Shown piece after piece: positions 42,556 through 50,931 of a stretch of DNA of 64,000 nucleotides (position 1 is the first letter of the stretch; each line of letters opens with the position of its first letter). Origin of the DNA: Bradyrhizobium sp. SZCCT0153 (lineage in GTDB: Bacteria > Pseudomonadota > Alphaproteobacteria > Rhizobiales > Xanthobacteraceae). The stretch spans positions 186,001-250,000 of the forward strand of contig NZ_JAFCKS010000005.1 of NCBI RefSeq assembly GCF_018129995.1, given 5' to 3'. The notes under the pieces were generated by a model. The model made no database searches and had not been told where the DNA came from. It was given only the letters and a program-made list of their open reading frames with translations. The position numbers and the translations under genes were made by a program.

Positions 42556-42792
42556 TCATCCTGTCCGGGCGGCGCGGCGGCGCCGGAATTCCGGCACGGG
42601 CAGGCCGCCCCAGCCCCAATTGTCGGTGTCGACTTCCTCGATCACGACGAAGGTGGAATCGAGCGGCTTGCCGAGCACGTCGAGCAACAGCCGGCTCGAT
42701 CCCTCGATCAGCGCGGCCTTCTCTTCCGCCGTGAGCGACGCCGCGCCCGGCGTCGTTCCCTCGCGGGTCACTTGAATGGTGACGATCGGCAT
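42556..42792 (-). CDS. 4-oxalocrotonate tautomerase-family protein
   Basis: A 78-residue protein beginning Met-Pro (MPIVTIQVTREG), so processing gives the N-terminal proline that is the catalytic base of the tautomerase superfamily. The middle fits the fold (TAEEKAALIEGSSRLLLDVL) and VVIEEVDTDNWGWGG is typical. Start at 42792 is fixed by this proline; the longer frame upstream enters the SDR gene. It lies 19 bases after the SDR gene and 32 before the MFS gene. Confidence 0.88.
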   Translation of the reverse strand: MPIVTIQVTREGTTPGAASLTAEEKAALIEGSSRLLLDVLGKPLDSTFVVIEEVDTDNWGWGGLPVPEFRRRRAARTG

Positions 42793-42811
42793 GGTGTCTC
42801 TCCTCTTGCGC

Positions 42812-43522
42812 TCAGTGGCCGGCGCTCTGGCCGCCGTCGACATGCAGGATCTCACCGGTGACGAAGCTCGCCTGCTCGAGATAGAGCACGGCATCGACGA
42901 TGTCGGACATCTCGCCCATGTGGCCGACCGGGTGCAGCGCGCCGAGCTGCGCATGCGTCGTGACGGGGTGCATCGGCGACTTGATGACGCCGGGCGCCAC
43001 TGCGTTCACGCGGATGCCGCGCCTGGCGTATTCGATCGCGAGCGACTTCGTCGCGGCGTTGAGGCCGCCCTTGCTCAGCGAGGCCAGCACCGAGGGCACG
43101 TTCGAGTTGGCCTGATCCACCAGTGTCGTCGTGATCTGTACGACATGACCCGAGCCTTGCTTCTCCATCTCGGCGATGGCGAGCTGCGTGATGTTGAAGA
43201 AGCCCGCGACGTTGGTGCCCATCACCGCTGCATAGTCCTCCGCGGTGTACCGGGTGAAAGGCTTTGCGACGAAGATGCCGGCATTGTTGACCAGCGTGTC
43301 GACGCGGCCGAAGCGGGCGACGGCTTGCGACACCACGCGCTCGGCGGTGCTCCGGTCGGCTATGTCGCCGGGGACGGCGAGGACATCATCGTCGCCCGAC
43401 GGCTTGATGGAGCGCGCCGTTGCGACGACGCGATAGTTGCGGTCACGAAAACCCTGGACCAGGGCGGCGCCAATGCCCTGCGATGCACCGGTGATGACGG
43501 CAACCTTCTGCTCGATACCCAT
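42812..43522 (-). CDS. SDR-like protein lacking the catalytic tyrosine
   Basis: A 236-residue short-chain dehydrogenase-fold protein. TGASQGIG and LVNNAGIF are normal and DGGQSAGH ends it. At the active site, however, the usual Y-x-x-x-K reads ASLSK: alanine occupies the tyrosine position, and the upstream serine region reads QITTTLVD. The cofactor site is intact. So it either uses another acid/base residue or has a non-redox role. It heads a three-gene unit with the tautomerase and MFS genes and is divergent from the LysR gene, which probably controls it. Confidence 0.87.
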   Translation of the reverse strand: MGIEQKVAVITGASQGIGAALVQGFRDRNYRVVATARSIKPSGDDDVLAVPGDIADRSTAERVVSQAVARFGRVDTLVNNAGIFVAKPFTRYTAEDYAAVMGTNVAGFFNITQLAIAEMEKQGSGHVVQITTTLVDQANSNVPSVLASLSKGGLNAATKSLAIEYARRGIRVNAVAPGVIKSPMHPVTTHAQLGALHPVGHMGEMSDIVDAVLYLEQASFVTGEILHVDGGQSAGH

Positions 43523-43733
43523 GACGGGCTCCTGTTGTTGGCTTGAAAACCTGGGCCAGCAGCGGCCGGCTTGGAGGTTGAGCTACGCTCCAGCAGCCCG
43601 GCTGCGAATACACGTTGTCCGGCAGACACTGTTACGTGGCGCGAACGAATGCCGGACCGGCCGTTGGCGGCGGTTGTCGCGGCCGGGGCGAACGCTTAGC
43701 TTGTCACAGGAATTTGACGGGTGGCGGAAGCGC

Positions 43734-44657
43734 ATGGATCGTCTGGACGCGATGAAGGTGTTCGTCCTTGCGGTGGACGAGGGAAGCTTGGCGGCCGCAG
43801 GCCGCAAGCTCGGCCGCTCGCCGGCGGCGGTCAGCCGCGCCATTGCCTTCCTGGAGGAGCGAGTCGGTACCGAACTGCTGCACCGGACGACGCGGTCGAT
43901 CAAGCTGAGCGAGGAGGGCGAGCGCTATGTCGCGATCTGCCGTCGCGTGTTGATCGAGCTGGAGGAGGCCGACGACATCGCGGCCGGGCCGCGTACGGCG
44001 CCGCGCGGCGTGCTCACGATCACCGCTCCGGTGGTGTCGGGCGAGATGGTGCTGCGGCCGATCCTCGATGCGTTTCTGGACGCCTATCCGACCGTATCGG
44101 CAAAGCTCCTGCTGTTTGACCGCGCGGTCAACCTGATCGAGGAGGGCGTCGACATCGCGCTTCGCATTGGCCATCTCGCGGATTCGGCGATGGTGGCGAT
44201 GCGGATCGGCGAGATCAGTCGCGTCGTGGTGGCAGCTCCCCGCTATCTGAAGCAGCATCCGCGCATCACCGAGCCCGGCGATCTCGCCAAGCATCAGATC
44301 GTGGCGATGGCGCATCTGCCCAATTCCTGGACCTTTGCTCCACAGGCCGGCTCGTCGGCAGCCCGCACGGTCCAGTTCACCCCGCGCCTCGTCGTCAACA
44401 GCACCCATGCGGCCGTGGCGTCCACGGTCGCCGGGCGCGGCGTGGCGCGGATGTATTCGTACCAGGTGGCCGAGCCCGTCGGGCGCGGCGAGCTCGAGAT
44501 CGTGCTGGCCGCCGACGAGGATCCGGAGATGCCCGCGCATTTGATCTGCCCACAGGGGCGGCTCTCGGTGCCAAAGGTGAGGGCGTTCACCGACTTTGCC
44601 GTGCCCAGGCTGAAGAAGCAGTTCGCGCTGCTGAAGAAGAGCATCAATGCGCGTTGA
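43734..44657 (+). CDS. LysR-family transcriptional regulator
   Basis: A 307-residue LysR-type regulator. The N-terminal winged helix is MDRLDAMKVFVLAVDEGSLA then GRKLGRSPAAVSRAIAFLE (about 1-60). The effector-binding domain begins near 90 (GVLTITAPVVSGEMVLRPIL), as in the DsdC/CrgA-like LTTR subgroup. The ATG at 43734 is the start of the conserved domain; a longer frame to 43437 overlaps the divergent SDR gene. The 211-base spacer between them should hold its binding sites. It probably regulates the SDR-tautomerase-MFS unit. Confidence 0.92.
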   Translation: MDRLDAMKVFVLAVDEGSLAAAGRKLGRSPAAVSRAIAFLEERVGTELLHRTTRSIKLSEEGERYVAICRRVLIELEEADDIAAGPRTAPRGVLTITAPVVSGEMVLRPILDAFLDAYPTVSAKLLLFDRAVNLIEEGVDIALRIGHLADSAMVAMRIGEISRVVVAAPRYLKQHPRITEPGDLAKHQIVAMAHLPNSWTFAPQAGSSAARTVQFTPRLVVNSTHAAVASTVAGRGVARMYSYQVAEPVGRGELEIVLAADEDPEMPAHLICPQGRLSVPKVRAFTDFAVPRLKKQFALLKKSINAR

Positions 44658-44802
44658 GCGGCCGTGCCCCCGGCAATGCGTTGTTTTGCGTATACGGCCG
44701 CCGGGGTGAATCGGCGATGCTGGCCGAACGGTTAACGCCGATTTAACGGATGAGTCCTAGCCTGTCTCGGCCGGGGTTACTCGCAAGGCCGAGGTGAGCC
44801 CA

Positions 44803-44958
44803 ATGGAAGCCCAGAAAATCGCGGTCGACGCCGTCGTCGCGCTGACCGATTGCGACCGCGACGCCGTCATCGCCTTCATCCGCCGGCTCTATCTTGCCGG
44901 CGTCACCGACCCCAAGCGCCTGACCTTCAAGGGTCTCCAGGCGTTGTCCCGGGTTTGA
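44803..44958 (+). CDS. Small conserved-looking protein, 51 residues
   Basis: An ATG at 44803 with GAGGTG 6 bases upstream opens a 51-codon frame ending TGA at 44958. The peptide (MEAQKIAVDAVVALTDCDRD at the start, FIRRLYLAGVTDPKRLTFKG later) is a helical, charged sequence with codon use like neighbouring genes. No domain is recognised. It stands alone: LysR gene upstream on the same strand, a minus-strand frame downstream. Confidence 0.6.
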   Translation: MEAQKIAVDAVVALTDCDRDAVIAFIRRLYLAGVTDPKRLTFKGLQALSRV

Positions 44959-44979
44959 CCGGCACCCACGCAATCGAAT

Positions 44980-45363
44980 TTACTGGACGGTCGGATCGCT
45001 GATCCGGATCGAGGTAACGCGGTCCTCCCCCACCTCGAATGAGAAAGGCCAGGGCCCATAGGTCCAGAGTTCGGTCTTCTCGAGCCCGCTCTGCCCGACA
45101 TGGAACGGGCTTCCGAGCTGCGCCAAGAGTTTTTCCGTGCTGTCGCCGAGATTGATCTGATTGAACCCGTAGGCGGCGACCGGTGCCGGCCCGCTGATTT
45201 GAAGTGCGAAGACGCCGTTCGCCTTCACGGCCGCGGCGAGACGCGGATATTCCAAGCAGAAACAGAGCGAGCGTACAGCCCGCCAACGACCGCGATGTCT
45301 CCAAGATGCACCCCGACTTCCCAATCCCTGGAACCAGGATAATATGTCGGAAACCGCCCGCAA
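44980..45363 (-). CDS. Hypothetical protein, C-terminal half resembles BamE/SmpA-like fold
   Basis: A 127-residue frame. The last 70 residues (AYGFNQINLGDSTEKLLAQL, then LGSPFHV, LEKTELWTYGPWPFSFEVG) follow the pattern of small BamE/SmpA-like domains: glycine-aspartate turn, LL.QLG.P, then W.Y and a strand. The first 50 residues have no such pattern and lack a signal peptide or lipobox, so either the start is further inside or the N-terminus is decayed. Overlapping open frames in the other minus-strand frame do not help. Function unknown. Confidence 0.45.
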   Translation of the reverse strand: MRAVSDILSWFQGLGSRGASWRHRGRWRAVRSLCFCLEYPRLAAAVKANGVFALQISGPAPVAAYGFNQINLGDSTEKLLAQLGSPFHVGQSGLEKTELWTYGPWPFSFEVGEDRVTSIRISDPTVQ

Positions 45364-45532
45364 CGCCGGGATTGACGGGGAGGCGGCCGCGATTTGTAAT
45401 CGTGCGCGGTACGGCTGGGGCCGGCCCGATCACGACCTGCGGAACAGCTTCAGGCTGCACCGCCAATATCTTGCCGCTGGGGCCGGCTCAGAGTAGATCA
45501 CGTCCCCGGCTGGGTTACTCGGATTTGGGGAA

Positions 45533-46462
45533 ATGCTGAAACAGCTTTTTGCGCCGCAACTTGTCACTCTCTATGTGCTTGCGGCTTCGACGATTTACGT
45601 TCACTTCCGTGGCAAGCAGCGGCTGCGCTTTGCGCGCCAGCTCGGCGATCATTCGACCTATCTCGCGCCCTACAACGTGCTGATGTATGCGGGCTCGGCG
45701 GTACCGAACAAGCCGGTGATCTCGGTCGAGCAGTTTCCCGAGCTCAAGCCGCTCAGCGAGAACTGGGAGACCATTCGCGACGAAGCGGTGCGCCTGTTCG
45801 ACGAGGGCTTCATCCGCGCGGCCGCGAAGAACAACGATTGGGGCTTCTACTCATTCTTCAAGAGCGGCTGGAAGCGATTTTATCTGAAATGGTACGACGA
45901 CTTCCTGCCCTCGGCGCGTACGCTGTGCCCGAAGACGGTGGAGCTGCTCAACTCGATCCCGAGCGTGCACGGGGCGATGTTCGCGATGCTGCCGCCCGGT
46001 GGCAAGCTCGGGGCGCACCGCGATCCCTTCGCGGGCTCGCTGCGCTATCACCTCGGCCTCGTCACGCCGAACTCGAACAAGTGCCGTATCCTGGTCGACG
46101 GCGTCGAATGCGTCTGGCGCGACGGTGAGGCCTTCATGTTCGACGAGACGTTCATCCACAGCGCGGAGAATGCGACCGACGTCAACCGCATCATCCTGTT
46201 CTGCGACGTCGAGCGCCCGATGAGGTTCGGCTTCATGACCGCGATCAACCGTTGGGTCAGCCATCACATCGTCAAGGCTTCGGCGACTCAGAACGTCGAC
46301 GGCGAGAGCGTCGGCGTGCTCAACAAGGTGTTCGGCAAGCTCTATGAGATCCATCTCGGCAGCCGCAAGGTCAAGGAGTGGAATCGCAACGTGTACTACA
46401 CGCTGAAATACTCGCTGACGGCGCTGATCCTCGGCCTCATCGTGCTGTCGGCGTTACGGTAA
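45533..46462 (+). CDS. Aspartyl/asparaginyl beta-hydroxylase family protein, LpxO-like
   Basis: A 309-residue Fe(II)/2-oxoglutarate-dependent dioxygenase. Hydrophobic segments near residues 5-20 and at the end (about 288-306) would anchor it to the membrane. The metal ligands are visible in GAHRDPF and FIHSAENATD, and an Arg for 2-oxoglutarate in RIILFCDVERP. In LpxO this fold hydroxylates the secondary acyl chain of lipid A. Such a role fits the envelope genes further right but is not proven; protein beta-hydroxylation is the alternative. Stands alone between a divergent frame and the SnoaL-like gene. Confidence 0.88.
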   Translation: MLKQLFAPQLVTLYVLAASTIYVHFRGKQRLRFARQLGDHSTYLAPYNVLMYAGSAVPNKPVISVEQFPELKPLSENWETIRDEAVRLFDEGFIRAAAKNNDWGFYSFFKSGWKRFYLKWYDDFLPSARTLCPKTVELLNSIPSVHGAMFAMLPPGGKLGAHRDPFAGSLRYHLGLVTPNSNKCRILVDGVECVWRDGEAFMFDETFIHSAENATDVNRIILFCDVERPMRFGFMTAINRWVSHHIVKASATQNVDGESVGVLNKVFGKLYEIHLGSRKVKEWNRNVYYTLKYSLTALILGLIVLSALR

Positions 46463-46608
46463 GTGCGTAGGTGGACAAGTCGCTAGTCCGCCCTGCAGTT
46501 CTCGGTTTTGATCCGGCGGCGAAGACGACGAGCCGCCAGTCTTGCTGGACAGTTCGGGCCATGGCAACAAGGATTGCCGTGATTGAGTTGCCGAATATGG
46601 AGCAGGCA

Positions 46609-47067
46609 ATGGCCTCCTTGCCGACCGCGAATACAGAGACAACGCAGTTCTTCCGTCAGTGGCTGGAAACCTTCGCCGGCTATGTCCGCGAGGTCGACTA
46701 CGCTTCGGCGAGGCCGCTCTTTCATCCCGAGGTGCTTGCCTTCGGCACGCATAACGACGTCATCCCCGGCCTCGATCAATGGGTCTCAACGCAATGGGAC
46801 AACGTCTGGCCGAAGACGAGCGACTTCCGTTTTGTGCCCGAGCAGATCTCGATCCTCGCGTCTCCCGACGGCACGATGGCGACCGTGGTCGCGCCGTGGA
46901 CGAGCACGGGCTATCATCCCGATGGCAGCGCGTTTCCACGTCCGGGCCGAGCGACGATGGTGTTCTCGAGGAGCGCCGATGGCTGGCTGTGCGTGCATTC
47001 GCACATGTCGCTCAACCGCGGCGTCCCGCAGGTGAGTCACGCCAATCGAACGGTGAAGGCCTGGTAG
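46609..47067 (+). CDS. SnoaL/NTF2-like protein
   Basis: A 152-residue protein of the cone-shaped NTF2-like fold: a helical start (TTQFFRQWLETFAGYVREVDYASARPLFHPEVLAFG), then strands with WTSTGYHPDGSAFPRPGRATMVFSR and a terminal DGWLCVHSHMSLN. It resembles SnoaL/DUF4440 proteins found as small-molecule isomerases or binding modules. The ATG at 46609 has GGAG 6 bases upstream; ATGs at 46597 and 46561 are also in frame. A strong hairpin terminator follows. Function unknown. Confidence 0.75.
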   Translation: MASLPTANTETTQFFRQWLETFAGYVREVDYASARPLFHPEVLAFGTHNDVIPGLDQWVSTQWDNVWPKTSDFRFVPEQISILASPDGTMATVVAPWTSTGYHPDGSAFPRPGRATMVFSRSADGWLCVHSHMSLNRGVPQVSHANRTVKAW

Positions 47068-47083
47068 AGGCGATCTGAATGGA

Positions 47084-47111
47084 AAAGGCCCCGGACATGT
47101 CCGGGGCCTTT
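47084..47111. terminator. Bidirectional rho-independent terminator
   Basis: AAAGGCCCCGGACA and TGTCCGGGGCCTTT form a perfect 28-base palindrome between two convergent genes. The A-run on one side and T-run on the other allow termination from both strands. Confidence 0.85.
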
Positions 47112-47133
47112 CGATGTCGAGATGTCGTGCAGC

Positions 47134-47835
47134 CTATTCCGGCTGGCCGATCGAGACCTTCAGCGTGCCGACGCCGTCGACGCCGCATTCGAGCTTGTCG
47201 CCCGGCTGGAGCTGCGACACGCCGGCGGGCGTGCCCGTCATGATGATGTCGCCGGCGGCGAGCTTCACCTGCTGCGAGAGCTGCCAGATGATCTCGGGCA
47301 CGTTCCAGATCAGTTCGGTGAGATCGCCCTTCTGGGCCTCCTTGCCGTTGACCGTGAGCCAGATCTTGCCCTTGGCGGGATGGCCGATCTTCGAGGCCGG
47401 CTGCACCGCTGAGCACGGGGCGGAGCCGTCGAACGACTTGCCGATCTCCCACGGGCGCTCCTTCTTGCGCGAGGCGATCTGGAGGTCGCGGCGGGTGAGA
47501 TCGATGCCGACGGCGTAGCCGTAGACATGGTCGAGCGCCTTTTCGGCCGGGATGTTGAGGCCGCCGCTCTTCATCGCGACGATCAGCTCGACCTCGTGAT
47601 GCAGATCCTTGGTCAGCGGCGGATAGGGGATGGTGGCGCCGTCGGGCACCAGCATGTCGGCGTGCTTGGCGAAGAAGAACGGCGGGGCGCGCTCGTCGTT
47701 GCCCATCTCGCGGATGTGTTCGAGATAGTTGCGGCCGACGCACCAGATGCGGCGCACCGGATAGCGGCCGCTTTCCCCGACGACGGGAAGAGACGGCTGG
47801 GCTGGAAGCGGGATGACGTAGGAGGCGGCGTTCAT
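47134..47835 (-). CDS. Fumarylacetoacetate hydrolase-family protein
   Basis: A 233-residue FAH-fold enzyme. Metal-binding and active-site segments are VGRNYLEHIREMG, HHEVELIVAM (the conserved E-x-E), YGYAVGIDLTRRDLQ, and the late MTGTPAGVSQLQPGD. Such proteins act as acylpyruvate hydrolases, oxaloacetate decarboxylases or fumarylpyruvate hydrolases; length and motifs suit the fumarylpyruvate/acylpyruvate type. It follows the ABC exporter gene by 35 bases on the same strand. Confidence 0.92.
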   Translation of the reverse strand: MNAASYVIPLPAQPSLPVVGESGRYPVRRIWCVGRNYLEHIREMGNDERAPPFFFAKHADMLVPDGATIPYPPLTKDLHHEVELIVAMKSGGLNIPAEKALDHVYGYAVGIDLTRRDLQIASRKKERPWEIGKSFDGSAPCSAVQPASKIGHPAKGKIWLTVNGKEAQKGDLTELIWNVPEIIWQLSQQVKLAAGDIIMTGTPAGVSQLQPGDKLECGVDGVGTLKVSIGQPE

Positions 47836-47870
47836 GTATCGGTCTCGCTGCTCGTGAGGTGAAACGAACT

Positions 47871-49673
47871 CTATGCGGTTGCGCTGATCGGCGCCAGAGC
47901 GCCGGCGTCGCGATGTTGCAGGCGGAAGAACGAGGCGTAGCGGCCGGAGCGGCGCAGCAATTCGTCATGCCGGCCCTGCTCGACGATCTCGCCGCCCTCG
48001 ACCACCAGGATCGCGTCGGCGTGCATGATCGTGTGCAGGCGGTGCGCGATCACGATGGTGGTGCGGTTCTGGCAGAGATGCTCGATCGCCTCCTGCACCT
48101 GCTTCTCGGACTCCGAATCGAGCGCGGCGGTGGCTTCGTCCAGCAGGATGATCGGCGCGTTCTTGAGCAGGGCGCGCGCGACCGCGATGCGCTGGCGCTG
48201 GCCGCCCGACACCTGGGTGCCGTGCTCGCCGACCGGCGTGTCGTAGCCCAGCGGGAAGCCCATGATGAAATCATGAGCGCAGGCCGCCTTGGCGGCATCG
48301 ATGATGTCGTTCTCGGTTGCGCCCGGCTTGCCGAAGGCGATGTTGTTGCGGATGGTGTCGCGGAACAGATAGACGTCCTGGCCGACATAGGCGGTCTGCG
48401 CCCGCAGCGATTTTCGCGAGATCGCGCCGATCGACTGGCCGTCGATCACGATGTCGCCTTGCGTCACCTCGTAGAAGCGCAGCAGCAGCGCCAGCACGGT
48501 CGACTTGCCGCCGCCGGACGGGCCGACCAGCGCGGTGACCTTGCCGGGCTCGGCGACAAAACTCATGCGGTTGAGCACGGTCTCGCCAGTCCGGTAACAG
48601 AAGCTGACGTCGCGCAGCTCGATCCGCGCGTCGGACAGTTTCAGCGCCGGCTTGTCGTCGTCGGAGTGCTCGGTGGCCGGGCTGTCGACGACTTCGAGCA
48701 GCATGCGCGCGCCGACGAGCTGGCTGTTCAGATCGATGTTGAGCCGCGCCAGCCGCTTGGCCGGCTCGGTCGCCATCAGGAACGCAGTCATGAAGGAGAA
48801 GAACGCGCCGGGCGTGGCGTTGAGCGCGACCACGCTGTAGCCGCCGTAAAGCAAACAGCCGGCGACCGCGAAGCCGCCGAGCATCTCCATGAGCGGATTG
48901 GAGCGGTTGGCGACGCGGGCCATCTTGTTGGCGTTGCGCTCGACGATCGCGATGTTCTCGTCGATGCGCCTCTGCATCGTGTCTTCGAGCGTGAACGCTT
49001 TCACCGTGCGGATGCCCTGCAGCGATTCCTGCATGGTCTCCATGATGTCGGCGGTGCCGGTGAATTGGTTGAAAGCGAGGCCCTTGATGCGCTTGACCAG
49101 CTTGCGCAGCACCAGCATCGCCGGCGGCACCACGACGAGGCCGATGAACGACATCACCGGGTCCTGCCACACCATCACGCCGATCATGGCGAGCAGCATC
49201 ATGAGGTCGCGTCCGACCGCGTTGACCAGCATGTTGAGGACGTCGGTGATCGATTTTGCGCCGGCCGTCAGCCGTGCCAGAAATTCAGACGAATGCCGTT
49301 CGGAGAAGAAGCCGACGCTCTCGCGCATCAGCTTGGCGAACAGTTGCCGCTGGTTGGTGGCGAGGATGGCGTTGGAGATCTTGGTCAGGATCACCATGTG
49401 GCCGTAGGTCGCCACACCCTTGATGAAGAGCAGGATCACCGTGATGCCCGAGAACATCGCGATGCCCGGGATGTTCTTGTCGACATAGGCCTGGTTGATG
49501 ACCTGGCCGAGCACGTAGGTCGCGCCCGCGGTCGACCCGGCGGCAAGCGCCATCAGCGCGAAGGCGACGAGGTAGCGCCGCCAGTAGATGATCCCCTGTT
49601 CCGTGACCAGGCGGCGAATCAGGACCGCTGCCGCATAGGGATCGTCGGTGATTTTCTTTGGAAACTGCGCCAT
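47871..49673 (-). CDS. MsbA-like ABC exporter (fused permease and ATPase)
   Basis: A 600-residue half-transporter. The N-terminal half (about 35-320) has six hydrophobic segments. The ATPase half has Walker A GPSGGGKST, Q-loop YVGQDVYLF, signature VSGGQRQRIAVARAL, Walker B IILLDEATAALD and the H-loop IVIAHRL. The ATG at 49673 is preferred; the TTG at 49760 opens a 29-residue extension without pattern. This class includes MsbA lipid A flippases and exporters of glycans or drugs; the location beside galE and LPS genes supports a lipid A or glycolipid substrate. It acts in the inner membrane as a homodimer. Confidence 0.9.
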   Translation of the reverse strand: MAQFPKKITDDPYAAAVLIRRLVTEQGIIYWRRYLVAFALMALAAGSTAGATYVLGQVINQAYVDKNIPGIAMFSGITVILLFIKGVATYGHMVILTKISNAILATNQRQLFAKLMRESVGFFSERHSSEFLARLTAGAKSITDVLNMLVNAVGRDLMMLLAMIGVMVWQDPVMSFIGLVVVPPAMLVLRKLVKRIKGLAFNQFTGTADIMETMQESLQGIRTVKAFTLEDTMQRRIDENIAIVERNANKMARVANRSNPLMEMLGGFAVAGCLLYGGYSVVALNATPGAFFSFMTAFLMATEPAKRLARLNIDLNSQLVGARMLLEVVDSPATEHSDDDKPALKLSDARIELRDVSFCYRTGETVLNRMSFVAEPGKVTALVGPSGGGKSTVLALLLRFYEVTQGDIVIDGQSIGAISRKSLRAQTAYVGQDVYLFRDTIRNNIAFGKPGATENDIIDAAKAACAHDFIMGFPLGYDTPVGEHGTQVSGGQRQRIAVARALLKNAPIILLDEATAALDSESEKQVQEAIEHLCQNRTTIVIAHRLHTIMHADAILVVEGGEIVEQGRHDELLRRSGRYASFFRLQHRDAGALAPISATA

Positions 49674-49791
49674 CCGTAGTCCATTGACGGCGCAGGAAAA
49701 GCCTGCCTGCGCGTCAGGGGATCGAACGGCCTCTGTGCCCGCTAAAGCGGCGCTTTTCAAGCCCCATTAAGGACTTGCGCCGGGATGGAAT

Positions 49792-50805
49792 CTAGGCCGA
49801 GGCGGCCTGGCGGAGCTCGCCGTGGCGCTCGCGGAACAGCTTGTCCTCCCAGGCCAAAGCGTGGGCGGCGATGGTCTCGAGGTCGTCGTATTGCGGCTTC
49901 CAGTCGAGCAGGCCACGGATGCGGCTGGTGTCGGCCACCATGGTCATGATGTCGCCGGGCCGGCGCGGGGCGTATTGCACGGCGAAGCTGCGCCCCGAAA
50001 CCCGGCGCACCGCGTCGATGGTTTCCAGCACCGAATAGCCGCGGCCATAGCCGCAATTGAGCGTCGTCGAGGCGCCGCCATTGCGCAGGTAGGCCAGCGC
50101 CGAGCGATGCGCCTGCGACAGGTCCGTGACGTGGATGAAGTCGCGGATGCAGCTGCCGTCCTGGGTCGGATAGTCGGTGCCGAAGACGTCGATCTTGGCA
50201 CGCTGGCCGGTCGCGGCTTCCACCGCGATCTTGAGCAGATGCGTGGCGCCGACGGTGGCAAGCCCGATGCGGGCCTGCGGATCGGCGCCGGCGACGTTGA
50301 AATAGCGCAGGGTCACGTACTGCATGCCGTAGGCGGCGGCGACGTCGTGCAGCATGATCTCGGTCATCAGCTTCGACGAGCCGTAGGGCGATAGCGGCCG
50401 CGTCGGCGCGTGCTCGGGCACCGGCACCTGGTCCGGATTGCCGTAGACCGCGGCGGTCGAGGAGAAGATGAAGCGGCCAATGCCGCGCTTGACCGCGACG
50501 TTGAGCAGATTGCGTGCGGTCGTGAAATTGTTGCGGTAATAGCCGAGCGGATCGCGCATCGATTCCGGCACCACCACCGAGCCGGCGAAATGGATGATGC
50601 TCTCGATGTTGTGTTGGGAGATCACGCCTTCGAGCAGATTCTCGTCGCCGGCATCGCCAATGAACAGCGGCACGCCTTCGGGCAGATATGCGGAGAAGCC
50701 GGTGGAGAGATCGTCGATCACGACCACGTCCTCGCCGGCTTCCGCCAGCGCCAGGACCGTATGACTTCCGATATAGCCGGCGCCGCCGGTGACTAGCACA
50801 GTCAT
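49792..50805 (-). CDS. galE: UDP-glucose 4-epimerase
   Basis: A 337-residue extended SDR that interconverts UDP-glucose and UDP-galactose. TGGAGYIGSH near residues 6-15 binds NAD. The catalytic Ser/Tyr/Lys are in FSSTAAVYG and YGSSKLMTE, and NVAGADPQARIGLA and NCGYGRGYSVLE are typical GalE segments. It lies 118 bases before the ABC exporter gene on the same strand and is divergent from the LpsB-like gene. It would supply galactose for LPS or exopolysaccharide. Confidence 0.95.
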   Translation of the reverse strand: MTVLVTGGAGYIGSHTVLALAEAGEDVVVIDDLSTGFSAYLPEGVPLFIGDAGDENLLEGVISQHNIESIIHFAGSVVVPESMRDPLGYYRNNFTTARNLLNVAVKRGIGRFIFSSTAAVYGNPDQVPVPEHAPTRPLSPYGSSKLMTEIMLHDVAAAYGMQYVTLRYFNVAGADPQARIGLATVGATHLLKIAVEAATGQRAKIDVFGTDYPTQDGSCIRDFIHVTDLSQAHRSALAYLRNGGASTTLNCGYGRGYSVLETIDAVRRVSGRSFAVQYAPRRPGDIMTMVADTSRIRGLLDWKPQYDDLETIAAHALAWEDKLFRERHGELRQAASA

Positions 50806-50931
50806 GATCTCACCCGTCTTCGATCAACGCTGCAAGCTAACGTTTACGTGGTGAAGAGGGGGTATCGGCGCGGCTGAACTGGTCACTATGCTTAATGTTG
50901 CGTATAGGGGGCCTGCTAAACGGAGTGTGAC

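Noticed and set aside
47859..49679. 606-codon plus-strand frame rich in His, Asp and Arg
   Set aside because: Antisense to the ABC exporter; the composition is the usual result of reading a GC-rich gene backwards.
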